From Methanosarcina vacuolata Z-761 (GTDB lineage Archaea; Halobacteriota; Methanosarcinia; Methanosarcinales; Methanosarcinaceae): a DNA stretch of 64,000 nt. Below the pieces are notes generated by a model that was not told the DNA's origin, ran no database searches, and saw nothing but the letters and a program-made list of their open reading frames with translations. The position numbers and the translations under genes are program-made. Shown here piece by piece: positions 1 through 10,089 of the stretch (position 1 is the first letter of the stretch; each line of letters begins with the position of its first letter). The stretch covers positions 2,914,001 through 2,978,000 of the forward strand of contig NZ_CP009520.1 of the NCBI RefSeq assembly GCF_000969905.1. The letters run 5' to 3'.

Positions 1-1424
1 GAGGCTTTGTGCCCTGTGCAGCCTTTGAGAGCGCAGGGAAAAGGTCCTATCCGCATATTGACATAGAAATGATTGTTTCCATTACCGGAGAAGTGACTTT
101 GCGAGATGACCAGATCCAGATCGAGGTCATGAGCATGAAATTGCTGACCGGAGAGAAGGAAGCAATTGTCAGGGGCAGAGTTGAGAGAGAAATTGACAAA
201 AAGGCAGCTCCTGCGGATATTCCTTTCCTTGTCAAAAGCGAGATTATGGAGAAACTTAAACCCAGGATGCTCCATGTAGCCAAAGAAATCAAAAGAGCTA
301 TTCTCCATTCAACCCCGATTATTCTAAGGCATCATGCCGATGCCGATGGCATTACCTCGGCAATTGCAATTGAAAGGGCCATCCTGCCCCTTATTACGGA
401 AATCGGAGGAATGGATGCAGAGTATTACTTCTACAAGCGTGCCCCGTCCAAAGCTCCTTTTTATGAACTTGCCGATGTTACGAGGGATATTTCGTTTGCA
501 CTTGAAGATCTTTCCAGGCACGGTCAGAAAATGCCTCTTGTAATCCTGGTAGACAACGGATCAACGGAAGAAGACGTACCTTCAATGCGGCAGGCCAAAG
601 TCTATGGAATCGACATGCTTGTTATCGACCACCACCATCCGGATGAGATTGTTGACCAGTACCTTATAGGGCATGTAAATCCTGCGCATGTGGGAGGAGA
701 TTTCGGGGTTACTGCCGGAATGCTCTGTGCTGAAGTTGCTCGTATGATCAATCCCGATATTAGCGACACAATAAAACATCTTCCAGCGGTTTCGGCAGTT
801 GGAGACCGTTCAGAGGCTCCGGAAGCTGAGAGGTATATCTCTCTTGTCTCGGACCGTTATAACCTTGAAGAGCTGAAAGAAATGGCTCTGGCTCTGGACT
901 ATGAGCAGTTCTGGCTGAAATTCAGTAGTGGAAAGGGCATTATCGACGACATCCTGGATCTCGGGGATCATGAAACCCATAAAAACCTGGTTTCCCTGCT
1001 CTGCGAACAGGCAAATACCATGATCCAGGACCAGCTTGAGACCTGCCTCTTTAATGTAAAGTCTCAAAAACTGTCAAATGGAACTATCATGAACGTGATA
1101 GACGTTGAAAACTACGCCCAGAAGTTCACCTTCCCGCCACCAGGAAAGACCTCAGGAGAAGTTCATGACGTGCTTACCAAAAGATATCCGGATAAACCTG
1201 TGGTAACCATTGGCTACGGTCCTGATTTTGCGGTCATCCGTTCAAAGGGTGTGCTCATGAATATTCCGAAAATCGTCAGGGAACTCCGGGAAGAAATGAA
1301 AGGTGCAGGCGTCAGCGGAGGAGGACATCTGGTTGTAGGAAGTATCAAATTTGTAGAAGGAATGAGGACTGAGGTGTTATCAAGGCTTGCTGAAAAGATA
1401 GGAGCCACCGATGTCGAATATTAA
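1..1424 (+). CDS. Archaeal RecJ-like DHH-family exonuclease, 5' partial
   Basis: The frame is open to the left edge of the window, so the true start lies outside; the GTG at 9 is only the first internal start-like codon. The visible part begins with a beta-rich stretch that may be an OB/S1-type nucleic-acid-binding region, followed by a DHH phosphoesterase core. Metal-binding signatures are HHADADG (around 328-350) and VIDHHHPD (around 625-650), and a glycine-rich GVSGGGH near the C terminus matches the DHHA1 end of the family. Known relatives are archaeal RecJ-like nucleases, often longer with an N-terminal DnaJ-type zinc finger, which would be off-window. The expected role is single-strand DNA or RNA exonuclease in repair or replication. 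Family assignment is firm, precise substrate is not. Confidence 0.88.
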   Translation, partial: GFVPCAAFESAGKRSYPHIDIEMIVSITGEVTLRDDQIQIEVMSMKLLTGEKEAIVRGRVEREIDKKAAPADIPFLVKSEIMEKLKPRMLHVAKEIKRAILHSTPIILRHHADADGITSAIAIERAILPLITEIGGMDAEYYFYKRAPSKAPFYELADVTRDISFALEDLSRHGQKMPLVILVDNGSTEEDVPSMRQAKVYGIDMLVIDHHHPDEIVDQYLIGHVNPAHVGGDFGVTAGMLCAEVARMINPDISDTIKHLPAVSAVGDRSEAPEAERYISLVSDRYNLEELKEMALALDYEQFWLKFSSGKGIIDDILDLGDHETHKNLVSLLCEQANTMIQDQLETCLFNVKSQKLSNGTIMNVIDVENYAQKFTFPPPGKTSGEVHDVLTKRYPDKPVVTIGYGPDFAVIRSKGVLMNIPKIVRELREEMKGAGVSGGGHLVVGSIKFVEGMRTEVLSRLAEKIGATDVEY

Positions 1425-1500
1425 AGGGCTTTAATAGCCTCTTTCCTTCCTTTGCTTCTATTCTGGATAGAAAAATTCTATTTTTAAATAGTCTATTTTT

Positions 1501-1612
1501 AAGAAATTGAGTTTTTAAGAAATTGAGTTTTTAAGATATTGAGTTTTTAAGAAATTGAGTTCTTAAGAAATTGAATTTTTAAGAAATTGAGTTTTTAAGA
1601 TATTGAGTTCTC
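1501..1612. repeat. 16-bp tandem repeat, 7 units
   Basis: Seven consecutive 16-bp units of the form aagaaattgagttttt, with single-base variants (aagatattg, aattttt, gttctt). It lies in the AT-rich gap between the RecJ-like gene and the convergent PyrE-like regulator. The remaining gap (1425-1846) shows no gene. Confidence 0.9.
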
Positions 1613-1846
1613 AAAAAGTTATAATCTTAAAATATGCCCTCTTAAGAAGTTCTAATTTTTACACAAAATTTCCTTGAAAATGACTCGTTATTTGAAAATG
1701 ACTCGTCAAACTATTTTTCATAAAAAATAATAAAGACAATCTTAATTAAACACTAATTTTAAAAAATGCTGCAAGTTATGGGAAACCTCTCACTTGGAAA
1801 GGCTCCCATACAAAAGAGTATTAACAGTTTATCCTTGCTTTGCTTT

Positions 1847-2461
1847 TTAGTCCAGGCGTACAATCCTTACAAGAGACTGGATCGGGACATTAGCAATCAT
1901 ATCTGCGCCTTTTTTATCTACAAGAACTGCTACAGCTCTTGGTTTTGCGCCCATTTCCCGAAGCTGCTCAATGACTTCCATAGTTGTGGAACCTGTGGTA
2001 ATAACATCGTCTACGATCACACAGTTCTTGCCGGCAACGCCTCCGAAGTTTCTGCTTATTGTTCCTTTCTGGCCTGGCTGGACTACATCCTGTCCTTTAC
2101 GGGAATGATATAGAGCAAAGTCAGCTCCCAGTTCATTTGCCATCATGCTTGCTAGGGGAATGCCACTGGCAGCGACACCGACAACAACGTCAACTTCGGC
2201 GTTTGTTTTTTCCAGAGTCTCAAGCACCATATCGCAGAGCGCAAGCGAGATGTAGTGGAGCCGTGTAGCACTTTTTCCTATGCTGCTCCAGTTTACGGAA
2301 ATATCCTTCGGAGCGGGGGCTGCTACTTCTTTTTTTGAACGGGTTAAAAGCCAGGTAACCGTTTCCCTTGAAACGTTGAGTTCGTCGGCAATCTGGCCGG
2401 TTACAAGCCCGTTACTCTGCAATTCCACAGCTTTCTGGATTAAATCTTCTATGTTCTTCAT
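1847..2461 (-). CDS. gfcR: PyrE-like phosphoribosyltransferase-domain transcription regulator (GfcR type)
   Basis: A 204-residue protein starting MKNIEDL. An N-terminal helix-turn-helix (about residues 20-43, including [13 protein letters not shown]) is followed by a type I phosphoribosyltransferase fold with the PRPP-binding signature [13 protein letters not shown] bona fide pyrE lies at 10438-11001, so this copy is probably not the biosynthetic enzyme. In haloarchaea the same architecture (GfcR) regulates sugar metabolism genes; transfer of that role to a methanogen is inference. I chose the ATG at 2461 rather than the longer frame to 2542 because AGGTGG sits about 10 bases upstream and the extension is low-complexity. 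The upstream leader (2499-2558) contains short repeats of attaggcactt. Confidence 0.8.
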   Translation of the reverse strand: MKNIEDLIQKAVELQSNGLVTGQIADELNVSRETVTWLLTRSKKEVAAPAPKDISVNWSSIGKSATRLHYISLALCDMVLETLEKTNAEVDVVVGVAASGIPLASMMANELGADFALYHSRKGQDVVQPGQKGTISRNFGGVAGKNCVIVDDVITTGSTTMEVIEQLREMGAKPRAVAVLVDKKGADMIANVPIQSLVRIVRLD

Positions 2462-2672
2462 GCCTCCATTCCCACCTGAATTTTTATCTGGCTGTATTTT
2501 TCGGCACTTTATTAGGTACTTTATTAGGCACTTTTTCGGCACTTATTAGGCACTTTTTACAACTAATTCACAACGTTTGCCTCGAATACTGCCTGGAAAA
2601 CTATATTCAAATGTACATTCTCTCAATTAAAGACACTATTACATTATCAAGCATTATATCTTTTTCTTCAGC

Positions 2673-3173
2673 TCAAGAGTAACTCTTTTCTTTTCTACTT
2701 TTTTTCCTTTTTTTCTTGAGGGGAGAACCGCAGATAGGGCAGACATCCCCTTTGTCAAAAGTCTTTTTGCAACCTATACACTGCTTTTGCCAGATAATAA
2801 TATCCTTTATTTTTTTCTGGGCAATGGGCTTAACCTGAATCCCAAGCTGCACAGCAACGTTCTGGACTGCATAATCATCCGTAAGCAATATGCCCCTATC
2901 CCTGTATTCAAGAGCTTTTGCGAGGATTTCCAGGTCCGTTTTTGAGAGCTCTTCGGAGTCCCGCGTGTGCTCAGCCATTTTCCGAACTTCTTTTACCATT
3001 TCAGGCTCTGGCCATTCCACACGTAACCCACCTTCTTTTGCAAGATCAAAACGAAGCTCGGAATCCTTACTTTTCAATTCATCCGCAACCGAAGGAACGG
3101 TAATTATGAGAGAACTGTCCAGGTCACAGTTTCCCATTATAAAAACAGCTGAGTCTGCTATGTAATAGGTCAT
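2673..3173 (-). CDS. nob1: Endoribonuclease Nob1 (PIN domain plus zinc ribbon)
   Basis: A 166-residue protein. The N terminus YYIADSAVFI is the first strand of a PIN nuclease domain with the catalytic Asp; further acidic residues (ELSKTDLEI, LLTDDYAVQN) complete the metal site. A C-terminal zinc ribbon has CIGC and CPICG pairs, followed by a lysine-rich tail. Nob1 cleaves the 3' end of 16S rRNA precursor during small-subunit maturation. The open frame extends to 3350, but the added residues are unlike Nob1 N termini, so I placed the start at the ATG at 3173. What the 3174-3350 stretch represents is unclear. Confidence 0.85.
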   Translation of the reverse strand: MTYYIADSAVFIMGNCDLDSSLIITVPSVADELKSKDSELRFDLAKEGGLRVEWPEPEMVKEVRKMAEHTRDSEELSKTDLEILAKALEYRDRGILLTDDYAVQNVAVQLGIQVKPIAQKKIKDIIIWQKQCIGCKKTFDKGDVCPICGSPLKKKRKKSRKEKSYS

Positions 3174-3790
3174 TTTTCTTCTCTTTTCTCTTTTAGTATA
3201 TAATTGATTCCCGTCTGGGTCCCATCTTGGCAGAGTTGCGGCTCTACAGCCTAAGTTCTGTCTCAGGAAGACTGTGCTCTGTTCAACAGTTGGTAGCTCT
3301 GTAGTGTACCCAAAATTCCGCATAGAGAGCACGAAATCTGTTTTGCTCAATTCGACTGCTCAAGAGGACTAATCTCATGCGAAGTTTTAAACTCTACATT
3401 TCCAACACGCACTGAAGCCATTTAGTAACATGTATACGTTGCAAAAGTAATATTATTGTGCCATTATTGTGCCATTATTGTGCCATGCATCAAATTAAAA
3501 AAAATTCACTAAGTTTTATATTTAAAAACTTATTTTTCCATCTTATTTCTACTTTTCCGGATGAGCTAAACTTTCGCATGACGAAGAAATATGTTCAAGA
3601 TAATTAATCTGGTTTTCAGGTTAAATTCTGTCCGCTATAGTTATCAAAATTATGCCTCAGATGCCTGTTCCTTTTATTTATAAAGAAAATGATTATTAAA
3701 AAAAGCCAATACGGAACGGCTGCTTACAACATACAACTAGAAAACTTAAAGTGATATCGTCAATTTATTGAAAGATCTAAGGAATTTAAA
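3174..3790. other. Intergenic, no supported gene
   Basis: A divergent intergenic region between nob1 and the acetyltransferase gene. It contains a short direct repeat (ttattgtgcca, three copies near 3452-3485). A motif ctcaagaggactaat at 3360-3374 recurs at 5013-5027. 3174-3350 stays open on the minus strand as an extension of nob1 but does not look like part of it. Confidence 0.6.
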
Positions 3791-4387
3791 ATGAAAGAAA
3801 AAGATAAAATGTTAGAAGGCAAACCGTATAGAGCTTTTGGGGAAGAACTGGTCGCAGAACGTCAGGCTGCAAAGGAATTGATTTTTGAGTTTAATGCTCT
3901 GCACCCCAGCAAAATTGAGCAACGCGATAAGATCATTAAAAGACTTTTTGGCAAAACGGGTAAAAACTTCATTATTGAACCGCCCTTTCGCTGCGATTAT
4001 GGATACAATATCTCCATAGGGGAGAATTTCTATGCCAATTATAATTGCACGATTATCGACTGCGCTAGAGTTACCATCGGTGACAACGCTTTTATCGCAC
4101 CCAATGTGAGTCTTTTTACCGCAGAACATCCCATACATCCCGACATACGGAATGACCAGTTGGAATATGCCATTCCTATTTCCATAGGCAACAATGTTTG
4201 GCTTGGCGGTGGCGCTATTGTGAATCCGGGTGTTACTATTGGCGATAACACTGTAATCGGTTCAGGAAGTGTAGTGACAAAGGATATTCCGGCCAATGTA
4301 ATAGCTGTTGGCAATCCGTGTAGGGTGAAACGCAAAATTACAGAGAAAGATAAAACTAATTTTTTGGAGATGTTATATAATGAATAA
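3791..4387 (+). CDS. Maltose/galactoside O-acetyltransferase family (left-handed beta-helix)
   Basis: A 198-residue protein. An N-terminal Mac-type segment (residues about 5-60, beginning KMLEGKPYRAFG) precedes a left-handed parallel beta-helix of hexapeptide repeats (ISIGENF, VTIGDNAFI, ISIGNNVWLGGGA, VTIGDNTVIGSGS). The conserved TAEHPIH segment supplies the catalytic His. Such enzymes transfer acetyl from acetyl-CoA to a sugar hydroxyl in the cytosol. The stop overlaps the start of the next gene by 8 bases, so the two are translationally coupled. The family is widespread in Firmicutes and both genes read like bacterial proteins; transfer is inferred. Confidence 0.88.
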   Translation: MKEKDKMLEGKPYRAFGEELVAERQAAKELIFEFNALHPSKIEQRDKIIKRLFGKTGKNFIIEPPFRCDYGYNISIGENFYANYNCTIIDCARVTIGDNAFIAPNVSLFTAEHPIHPDIRNDQLEYAIPISIGNNVWLGGGAIVNPGVTIGDNTVIGSGSVVTKDIPANVIAVGNPCRVKRKITEKDKTNFLEMLYNE

Positions 4388-4931
4388 AAATATACTGATA
4401 CTTACTGGTAGTCCACGAGATAATGGAAATAGCGATATGCTAGCAGATGCCTTTATGAAAGGAGCAAAGGAAAAGGGGCATACCGTAAATAAAATCAAAG
4501 CGGCAAAACTCAATGTTAGTGGATGTAAGGCCTGTATTATGTGTTGGACAAAAGATGGAGCCTGCGTTCAATGTGACGATATGAAAGAAATTGAACCACT
4601 ACTTGAAAGTGCAGATATGCTTGTACTGGTTTCCCCGTTATATTTCTTTGGAATTTCTGCACAGTTAAAGGCTGTAATTGACAGGTTTTGTGCCTACTGT
4701 GTGGACAGCCGTAAAAAATCTCTCCTAGTAAAAGAATCTGCTTTAATTATGTGTGGAGAGTGCGATGAAGAACGATTTTTCAGTGGTGCCATAGACACTT
4801 ACAAGTATACGGCAGATTATATGAAATGGGAAGACAGAGGTATCTTAATAGCTACCAGCGTCTCAGCAAAAGGAGATATTTTACAGGGAGATTGGCTAAC
4901 TAAAGCGCAAGCCTTTGGCACTAGCATTTAA
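4380..4931 (+). CDS. Flavodoxin-fold NAD(P)H-dependent FMN reductase / iron-sulfur flavoprotein
   Basis: A 183-residue protein. The N terminus ILILTGSPRDNGNSDML is a flavodoxin-type FMN-phosphate loop. A Cys-rich stretch (SGCKACIMCWTKDGACVQC, residues about 47-65) resembles the compact cluster motif of iron-sulfur flavoproteins, and VSPLYFFGISAQLK is the second flavin-binding segment. Likely a cytosolic flavin oxidoreductase with unknown electron partner. Overlap with the upstream acetyltransferase (ATG inside its last codons) makes a two-gene operon that is common as a pair in anaerobic bacteria. Whether the cluster is truly ligated cannot be judged here. Confidence 0.85.
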   Translation: MNKNILILTGSPRDNGNSDMLADAFMKGAKEKGHTVNKIKAAKLNVSGCKACIMCWTKDGACVQCDDMKEIEPLLESADMLVLVSPLYFFGISAQLKAVIDRFCAYCVDSRKKSLLVKESALIMCGECDEERFFSGAIDTYKYTADYMKWEDRGILIATSVSAKGDILQGDWLTKAQAFGTSI

Positions 4932-5167
4932 ATAACTTATCCTTTATCACAAACCGGGTTTCGCTACCCGAATTGCATTTCGGGAGTCCGTTGTCCTTTT
5001 AGCTACGCTTCACTCAAGAGGACTAATTTATGGTTTTGAGTCTTGCTCCTCTTAAATAGATTAATTTACGGTCCAGGATTGTTTTTTCATTGTTTTATCC
5101 GGAATTACGCCTTAGAATAACAAGAAAAGGTTATTATTAATTCAAAAAAACGAATTGGATATTTCAG
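4932..5167. other. Intergenic, hairpin-rich
   Basis: The sequence after the flavoprotein includes the inverted pair ccgggttt/acccg near 4955-4971 and the ctcaagaggactaat motif at 5013-5027 that is also present upstream of nob1. No gene seen. Confidence 0.5.
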
Positions 5168-5333
5168 GCTCTTCGTCATTCCCTGTGGATAAAACAATTT
5201 TCAATTCGAGACCGCATTGGTTTTTATGAGAATATTATGAGAATATTATGAGAATATTATGAGAATATTATGAGGATATTATGAGGATATTATGAGGATA
5301 TTATGAGGATATCCACACAAAACAACGAAGATC
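5168..5333 (+). mobile_element. MITE-like element, copy A (8 internal 11-bp units)
   Basis: Its ends are imperfect inverted repeats beginning ctcttcgt on both strands and matching again at gtggata about 14 bases in. The core (cttcgtca... to ...aacgaag, 5171-5330) is 160 bp: a 50-bp left part, four T residues, eight 11-bp units (four tatgagaatat then four tatgaggatat), and an 18-bp right end. A second copy lies inverted at 14818-14930 with identical part lengths but only three units. It has no coding capacity. Non-autonomous transposition is inferred from ends and dispersal; no related transposase was identified in the window. Confidence 0.8.
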
Positions 5334-5464
5334 CTGTTTAATATATACATATCCAAAAGTTTTCTCCTGTGTAGTTGACAAGCCCTTTCACGATTTTTTG
5401 GAAATATTGTAAAGGGCTTGAGCTGAAGAAATTTTACTTTAAAGGGAAATACGCTTTCCGGATT

Positions 5465-6154
5465 TTACTTAGGGCAAATTTCCTTGAGGCCAGCAGCTAC
5501 ATCAGCCAGAAGTTCGATAGGAATTCCCATAATCATTTCTTCGTCTGCGATTTTGGTGTATGTCCTGCTGCCGCTACAACCGACTGTGACTCCGATTTTG
5601 CCTTCTTTATATACATTTACAACTCCGTCTGAACACAGGCTCTGCTTCCCTGCAAAACTCGCTTCGACCCGGCCTCCGGTTTTATACATTGCAGCCTGTG
5701 TGAGTAACATTATTTGTTTAGGCTTACCGATAATCACAACAACATCAGGGATAAACGTGGCTTTTTCCAGAGGGGAGTACAGGATAGCTTCTGTTGAGTT
5801 TGGGGGAAGCTTGGGAACTCTTTCAAGGGTACGCCTTGCAGCGCCCTGGGTGCTGAACTGTTTGAGTTTATTAAAATAAAACTCTCCACTTGCGACCTTA
5901 GGAGGCATTTCGCCAAGGCCCATTGCGCCAGCGCCACCTTTACACATCTGGTCATCGATAAGGGTATAGAACTCCTCACCTGTTCTTCTCACTCTGTCAA
6001 CCAGCTGGCAGTGCCTCATAGCTTCATCTACTTCTTTCATTCCTCCAGGAATTTCTCCTCCTTTCGGGATCAGCTTCACTGCAACAGGAGAAGTCTCCAG
6101 TTTCAGGCAGTCTACAATTTCTTGTCCATATTTATTTATCTCTTTTACATCCAT
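5465..6154 (-). CDS. DUF169 family protein
   Basis: A 229-residue protein starting MDVKEINKYGQEIV. The early segment LETSPVAVKLIP, a central Cys (DDQMCKGG) and the C-terminal VGCSGSRTYT are typical of DUF169, a family common in methanogens and other anaerobes with no assigned reaction. No signal peptide or membrane segment. The conserved cysteines suggest a metal or cofactor site, which is inference. It stands alone between the MITE and tRNA-Leu. Confidence 0.8.
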   Translation of the reverse strand: MDVKEINKYGQEIVDCLKLETSPVAVKLIPKGGEIPGGMKEVDEAMRHCQLVDRVRRTGEEFYTLIDDQMCKGGAGAMGLGEMPPKVASGEFYFNKLKQFSTQGAARRTLERVPKLPPNSTEAILYSPLEKATFIPDVVVIIGKPKQIMLLTQAAMYKTGGRVEASFAGKQSLCSDGVVNVYKEGKIGVTVGCSGSRTYTKIADEEMIMGIPIELLADVAAGLKEICPK

Positions 6155-6811
6155 GTTCTCAACTCGGGTTTTGAAATTTTTGTTACTTTTAAGATAGTAA
6201 TACTGTTTTAGAACTTCATAAGTATTTTCAAAATTTGTTTGTCTGGTTGTCTAGTTCCGACAAATAAAACATGACAATTTTTGATCAAAATATTCCTAAA
6301 AAGTTTAAGAGTTATTTTATCAGTTACGGGCAAATTCTTGTAAGATACAGACAAATAATACATGATAAGATTCAATATAAGTATTCCCGAGTTTATATGA
6401 ATACAGGCAATTTCTCGCAGTACTGTCTTTTTTGTCCGATTTTATTTCAGTACTGAGAACTTACTAAATGAAATTTAGGGGTTTTGGGAGTATGGAAAAT
6501 TCACCCTATATTTGGTAGGTCGACATAAGGGATTTGAATATTATGTATCATCTTCAAATTGTATGGGTAAAAGTAAATTTCATGTATTTGCTGAAAAGTT
6601 ATAAACTTTATCAAGTATGAAAAACAACATCAAGCGATACATTAGACTTTATAACTACATAATAAAATTGTGGCATAATTATTGAGTTGGAAAATTCTCC
6701 ATTGAATTTGAAGATGATACGATAGCGTAAACTAAAGAACCTTGAGAATCCTTGAAAAAAACCTGTAGAAATGTATGAAACCTTAAATAAAAGCTAATAA
6801 AAAAGTTTGAG
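6155..6811. other. Intergenic, nothing recognised
   Basis: AT-rich gap upstream of the DUF169 gene. A 61-codon open frame at 6271-6456 has no coding character. The motif gacaaataa recurs near 6256 and 6349. Confidence 0.6.
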
Positions 6812-6896
6812 TGCGAGAGGTGCGATTCGAACGCACGAATTCCTACGAAACTGGACTCTGAATCCAGCGCCTTTGACCTGGCTGGGCAACTCTCGC
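6812..6896 (-). tRNA. tRNA-Leu (anticodon CAG)
   Basis: On the minus strand the acceptor arm GCGAGAG pairs with CTCTCGC. The anticodon stem CTGGA/TCCAG encloses the loop TTCAGAG with anticodon CAG. A long variable arm marks a class II tRNA, and the T-arm is GTGCG-TTCGAAT-CGCAC. The discriminator is A; CCA is not encoded. Confidence 0.95.
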
Positions 6897-7118
6897 ACGA
6901 TGTAGCTTATGTTGCAGGAGAAATAGTAGTGCTCTTTGTTCTTATACTTTTTCCTTGAAAGCCTGCTCGGCGGGCGAAATTCGTTTAAACTCTTACAATA
7001 ATTTCCTTTTTTAGGAACCGGTTTTAAGCAAGTTTAAACTAAGATTTAAAACCGCAGAAGCCGAAAAATCCCTGAGCATTTATAATCTATATAAAGTAGG
7101 TTGGAATTGATGAAATTT

Positions 7119-8027
7119 TCATCTCATCAATTTCAGGATAAGGGCTTTTTGCGCATGCAGACGGTTTTCAGCCTCTTCAAAAATCACGGAATTCGGGCCG
7201 TCCATAACTTCATCCGTAATCTCAAGGCCTCGACGGGCTGGCAGGCAGTGCATAACTATTACGTCCGGCTTTGCAACTCCAAGGAGTTCAGTATTGACCT
7301 GGAAAATGGCAAAGTCCTTCAGGCGTTTCTCCTGCTCGGCTTCGTCGCCCATGGAAACCCAGACATCCGTATAAATGATATCCGCATCTTTTGCGGCAAC
7401 TTTCGGGTCATCCGTAACTGTAAACTTGCCTCCGAGGGCTTTTGCCTTTTCAAGAAACTCGGGCTCAGGTTCGTATCCTTTCGGGCAGGCAACTGCGAAT
7501 TCCATTCCCATAATAGCCGAGCCTAGCAGAGCTGAATTACAGACGTTGTTTCCATCTCCTACCCAGGCGAATTTCAGGCCTTCGAATTTGTCCTTGCACT
7601 CCATTATGGTCATGAAGTCGCCAAGGATCTGACAGGGGTGTTCCCTGTCCGAAAGCGCATTGATCACAGGTATGGTTGAGTATTTGGCTAATTTCTCTAC
7701 GGTATCGTGGCTCATAACTCTGGCCATGATTCCATGAAGGTAGCCTGAGAGGGTTCTGGCAGTGTCCTCAATAGTCTCGCCTCTCCCTACCTGGATATCT
7801 CTGGAATTCAGGTAAAGGGAATGTCCTCCGAAATCAGTCATTGCAACCTCAAAGGATACCCTGGTTCTTGTAGAAGATTTCTCAAAAATCATTCCCAGGC
7901 TTTTGTTCTTCAGGTACTCTGTAGGTTCTCCAGCCTTGCGTTTTTCTTTCAGGTCCATGGCCGATTTGAGGATTTCATAAATCTCTTCTCTGGACAGGTC
8001 AGTTATCGAAAGTACATCCTTCTTCAT
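7119..8027 (-). CDS. argF: Ornithine carbamoyltransferase
   Basis: A protein of about 302 residues of the aspartate/ornithine carbamoyltransferase family. The carbamoyl-phosphate site SSTRTR is near residue 52, HPCQ near 130, and the ornithine-binding [10 protein letters not shown] near 263. The enzyme makes citrulline from ornithine and carbamoyl phosphate in arginine biosynthesis, in the cytosol as a trimer. The start is ATG at 8027 or the GTG immediately before it (8030); GGGGT upstream suits either. Full length, no oddities. Stands alone upstream of purD on the same strand with about 200 bases between. Confidence 0.95.
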   Translation of the reverse strand: MKKDVLSITDLSREEIYEILKSAMDLKEKRKAGEPTEYLKNKSLGMIFEKSSTRTRVSFEVAMTDFGGHSLYLNSRDIQVGRGETIEDTARTLSGYLHGIMARVMSHDTVEKLAKYSTIPVINALSDREHPCQILGDFMTIMECKDKFEGLKFAWVGDGNNVCNSALLGSAIMGMEFAVACPKGYEPEPEFLEKAKALGGKFTVTDDPKVAAKDADIIYTDVWVSMGDEAEQEKRLKDFAIFQVNTELLGVAKPDVIVMHCLPARRGLEITDEVMDGPNSVIFEEAENRLHAQKALILKLMR

Positions 8028-8214
8028 CACTTCAACCCCGACTTACTCTAGCTGAATTTACTTCATTCAAGCCTGAGTTTCTCTTTTTTAACAACTTACT
8101 TCATTCTGGTTGAACTTAAGTTTATATTACTGCATAGTACTTATTTGCACGCCGTACTTTTGCAGGACATTTCAGGCAGTTAGCTTTGTTTTCAGCAGTA
8201 ATCCTTATTTTCTT

Positions 8215-8244
8215 GGCAATTAGCCTCTAGGCAGTTAGCCTCTA
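8215..8244. repeat. 15-bp duplication spanning the purD stop codon
   Basis: ggcagttagcctcta (8230-8244) contains the last codons and stop of purD, and is repeated with one change as ggcaattagcctcta immediately downstream of the gene (8215-8229). The same kind of 3'-end duplication is seen at three other genes in the window. Confidence 0.85.
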
Positions 8245-9536
8245 AGTTCTTTCATATGGTCAATTCTCTTCTGGATAAGAGCGGTAGTCCCAATGTCTTT
8301 CCGGAAAAACAGCTTGCCGTGAAGATTTTCAAGGGCATTCTGGGCAATTTTTTCGGCTGCAGCTATAGTTTCGGCAATCCCGACAACTGCAATGGCGCGG
8401 GAGCTGGTTGTGTAAACTTTTCCTTCTTTTTCATAGACACTGGCATAATAAATGGATGCATCCCCTATGTCTCCTACAGTTACCTCGCTGTCTTTTTCAG
8501 GATTTTCAGGATAGCCGGCAGGAACTGCGTATTTACAAACAGTTGCTTTCTTGCTAAAGCTTACAGGTAAATCTCCAAGGGTCCCTTTAACCACCGCAGA
8601 CATGATATCCACGAAGTCTGTTTCAAGGAGAGAGATCACATTCATGGCTTCGGGGTCACCGAACCGGGCATTGAATTCCACGACCTTGGGGCCGCTAGCT
8701 GTAAGTATGAACTGCCCATAGAGAATCCCCTGATATCCGGCACCAGTTTCCTTAGAAAGCGCCTTTACGGTATCCTGCATGATCTTCTTTGCCTTCTCAA
8801 GATCTTCAGGAAGCATAAAAGGCAGGATTTCCCCGGCATCAGTGTATGAACCCATACCTCCTGTATTGGGCCCTAGATCTCCTTCATAGGCTCTTTTGTG
8901 GTCCTGCACGGCAGGGAAGAAAACAAGGCTTTTTCCGTCTACAAAGGCCTGAAGCGTAAATTCCTCTCCTATAAAGCGTTCCTCGATGACTACAGACCCT
9001 TTTTCAAGCAGCTCACTTGTGTAGGATTTGGCGGCTTCCAGGTCAGGGAGCTGGTCTCCCATAACTTTTACGCCTTTGCCCCCTGTAAGACCTGAGGGTT
9101 TGACTGCCACATCGCCCAGTTTCTCTATGAAAGCGTGCGCAGGTTTTTCCTCTGTGAAAACTTCATAGGCAGGGCAGCCTTCGATTCCATATTTTTTCAT
9201 GAAATTTCTTGCCCAGGCCTTGTCAAACTCTATAATTGCACAGGCTTTTTTAGGTCCCACAACCGGAATTCCGGCTTCCCATAGGGCATCTGCAACTCCT
9301 GCTGCAAGAGGGGCTTCAGGGCCTACAAAAGCCATTTCGACGTTTCTGGCTTTTGCGTACTCAACAACTTTTTCAACTTCAGTTTCCTTCTCAAGGAGAA
9401 AGTCCTCACAGAGGGCGGCAATTCCGGGATTTTTTTTCGCCATTAACGCATAAAGAGAGGGATTATGCTTGCTTTTCTTGATTCCTTCGGCGATTGCGTG
9501 TTCCCTTCCGCCTCCGCCGATAAGCAAAATTTTCAT
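8235..9536 (-). CDS. purD: Phosphoribosylamine-glycine ligase
   Basis: A 433-residue protein with N-terminal [17 protein letters not shown] (Rossmann-like preATP-grasp), [14 protein letters not shown] in the ATP-grasp loop, the family signature RFGDPEAM near residue 290, and a C-terminal rudiment domain. Second step of purine synthesis: ATP-dependent ligation of glycine to phosphoribosylamine. Length is normal and the start is clear (GGAGAAT just upstream). No other purine gene is adjacent. Confidence 0.96.
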   Translation of the reverse strand: MKILLIGGGGREHAIAEGIKKSKHNPSLYALMAKKNPGIAALCEDFLLEKETEVEKVVEYAKARNVEMAFVGPEAPLAAGVADALWEAGIPVVGPKKACAIIEFDKAWARNFMKKYGIEGCPAYEVFTEEKPAHAFIEKLGDVAVKPSGLTGGKGVKVMGDQLPDLEAAKSYTSELLEKGSVVIEERFIGEEFTLQAFVDGKSLVFFPAVQDHKRAYEGDLGPNTGGMGSYTDAGEILPFMLPEDLEKAKKIMQDTVKALSKETGAGYQGILYGQFILTASGPKVVEFNARFGDPEAMNVISLLETDFVDIMSAVVKGTLGDLPVSFSKKATVCKYAVPAGYPENPEKDSEVTVGDIGDASIYYASVYEKEGKVYTTSSRAIAVVGIAETIAAAEKIAQNALENLHGKLFFRKDIGTTALIQKRIDHMKELRG

Positions 9537-10080
9537 TTTTATTCTCCTGGTTTTAAAAAGATTCCTATTATTTTCAAGTATAAGTATGGTTTCAATATGT
9601 ACTCATAATAAGGTGAAATAGATGAGATAAGAAAAAGGTAATGAATTTTCAGTCCTCAAAACCTTTCAATGCTGCTTTATGCAGCTGTCTCTTTTTATTG
9701 ACAATTTGCTGATTACTCATTAACAATTTGCTGATTACTCATTAACAATTTGCTGATTACTCGTTAATTATTTATTTGCAGTTTGTTGGCAACTTGCTGG
9801 CAATTTATTACCAAATACTTTAGTAAAGAATATACTGAAGGACCTCCTAGTTCTTTATTTCTTCTAATAAATATCTTTTCATTGTCAGGCTCCAAATTTA
9901 ACTAAAAATTTTCCTTTTTGAGATCGGTTTCAGATTTTTGCTCCACCTTTTCCAGTGATTGAAATCCTTTTTCCATGAATAGGATATCTCAGGTTTTCCT
10001 GGCGGGGTAAAACCAGCCCTTTTCCTGAGACGAAAATCCTAATTTTTATAAAGTAAAAACTAATTAGACTATTTCAGGAG
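9537..10080. other. Divergent intergenic region with 22-bp triplication and promoter
   Basis: Three 22-bp units acaatttgctgattactcatta occupy 9701-9766 (the third has a single change), followed by looser variants of the same words to about 9810. A TATA-like tttttataaa at 10043-10052 sits at a suitable distance for a very short leader ahead of the carboxymuconolactone-decarboxylase-like gene. No other gene seen. Confidence 0.7.
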
Positions 10081-10089
10081 ATGAAAAGC

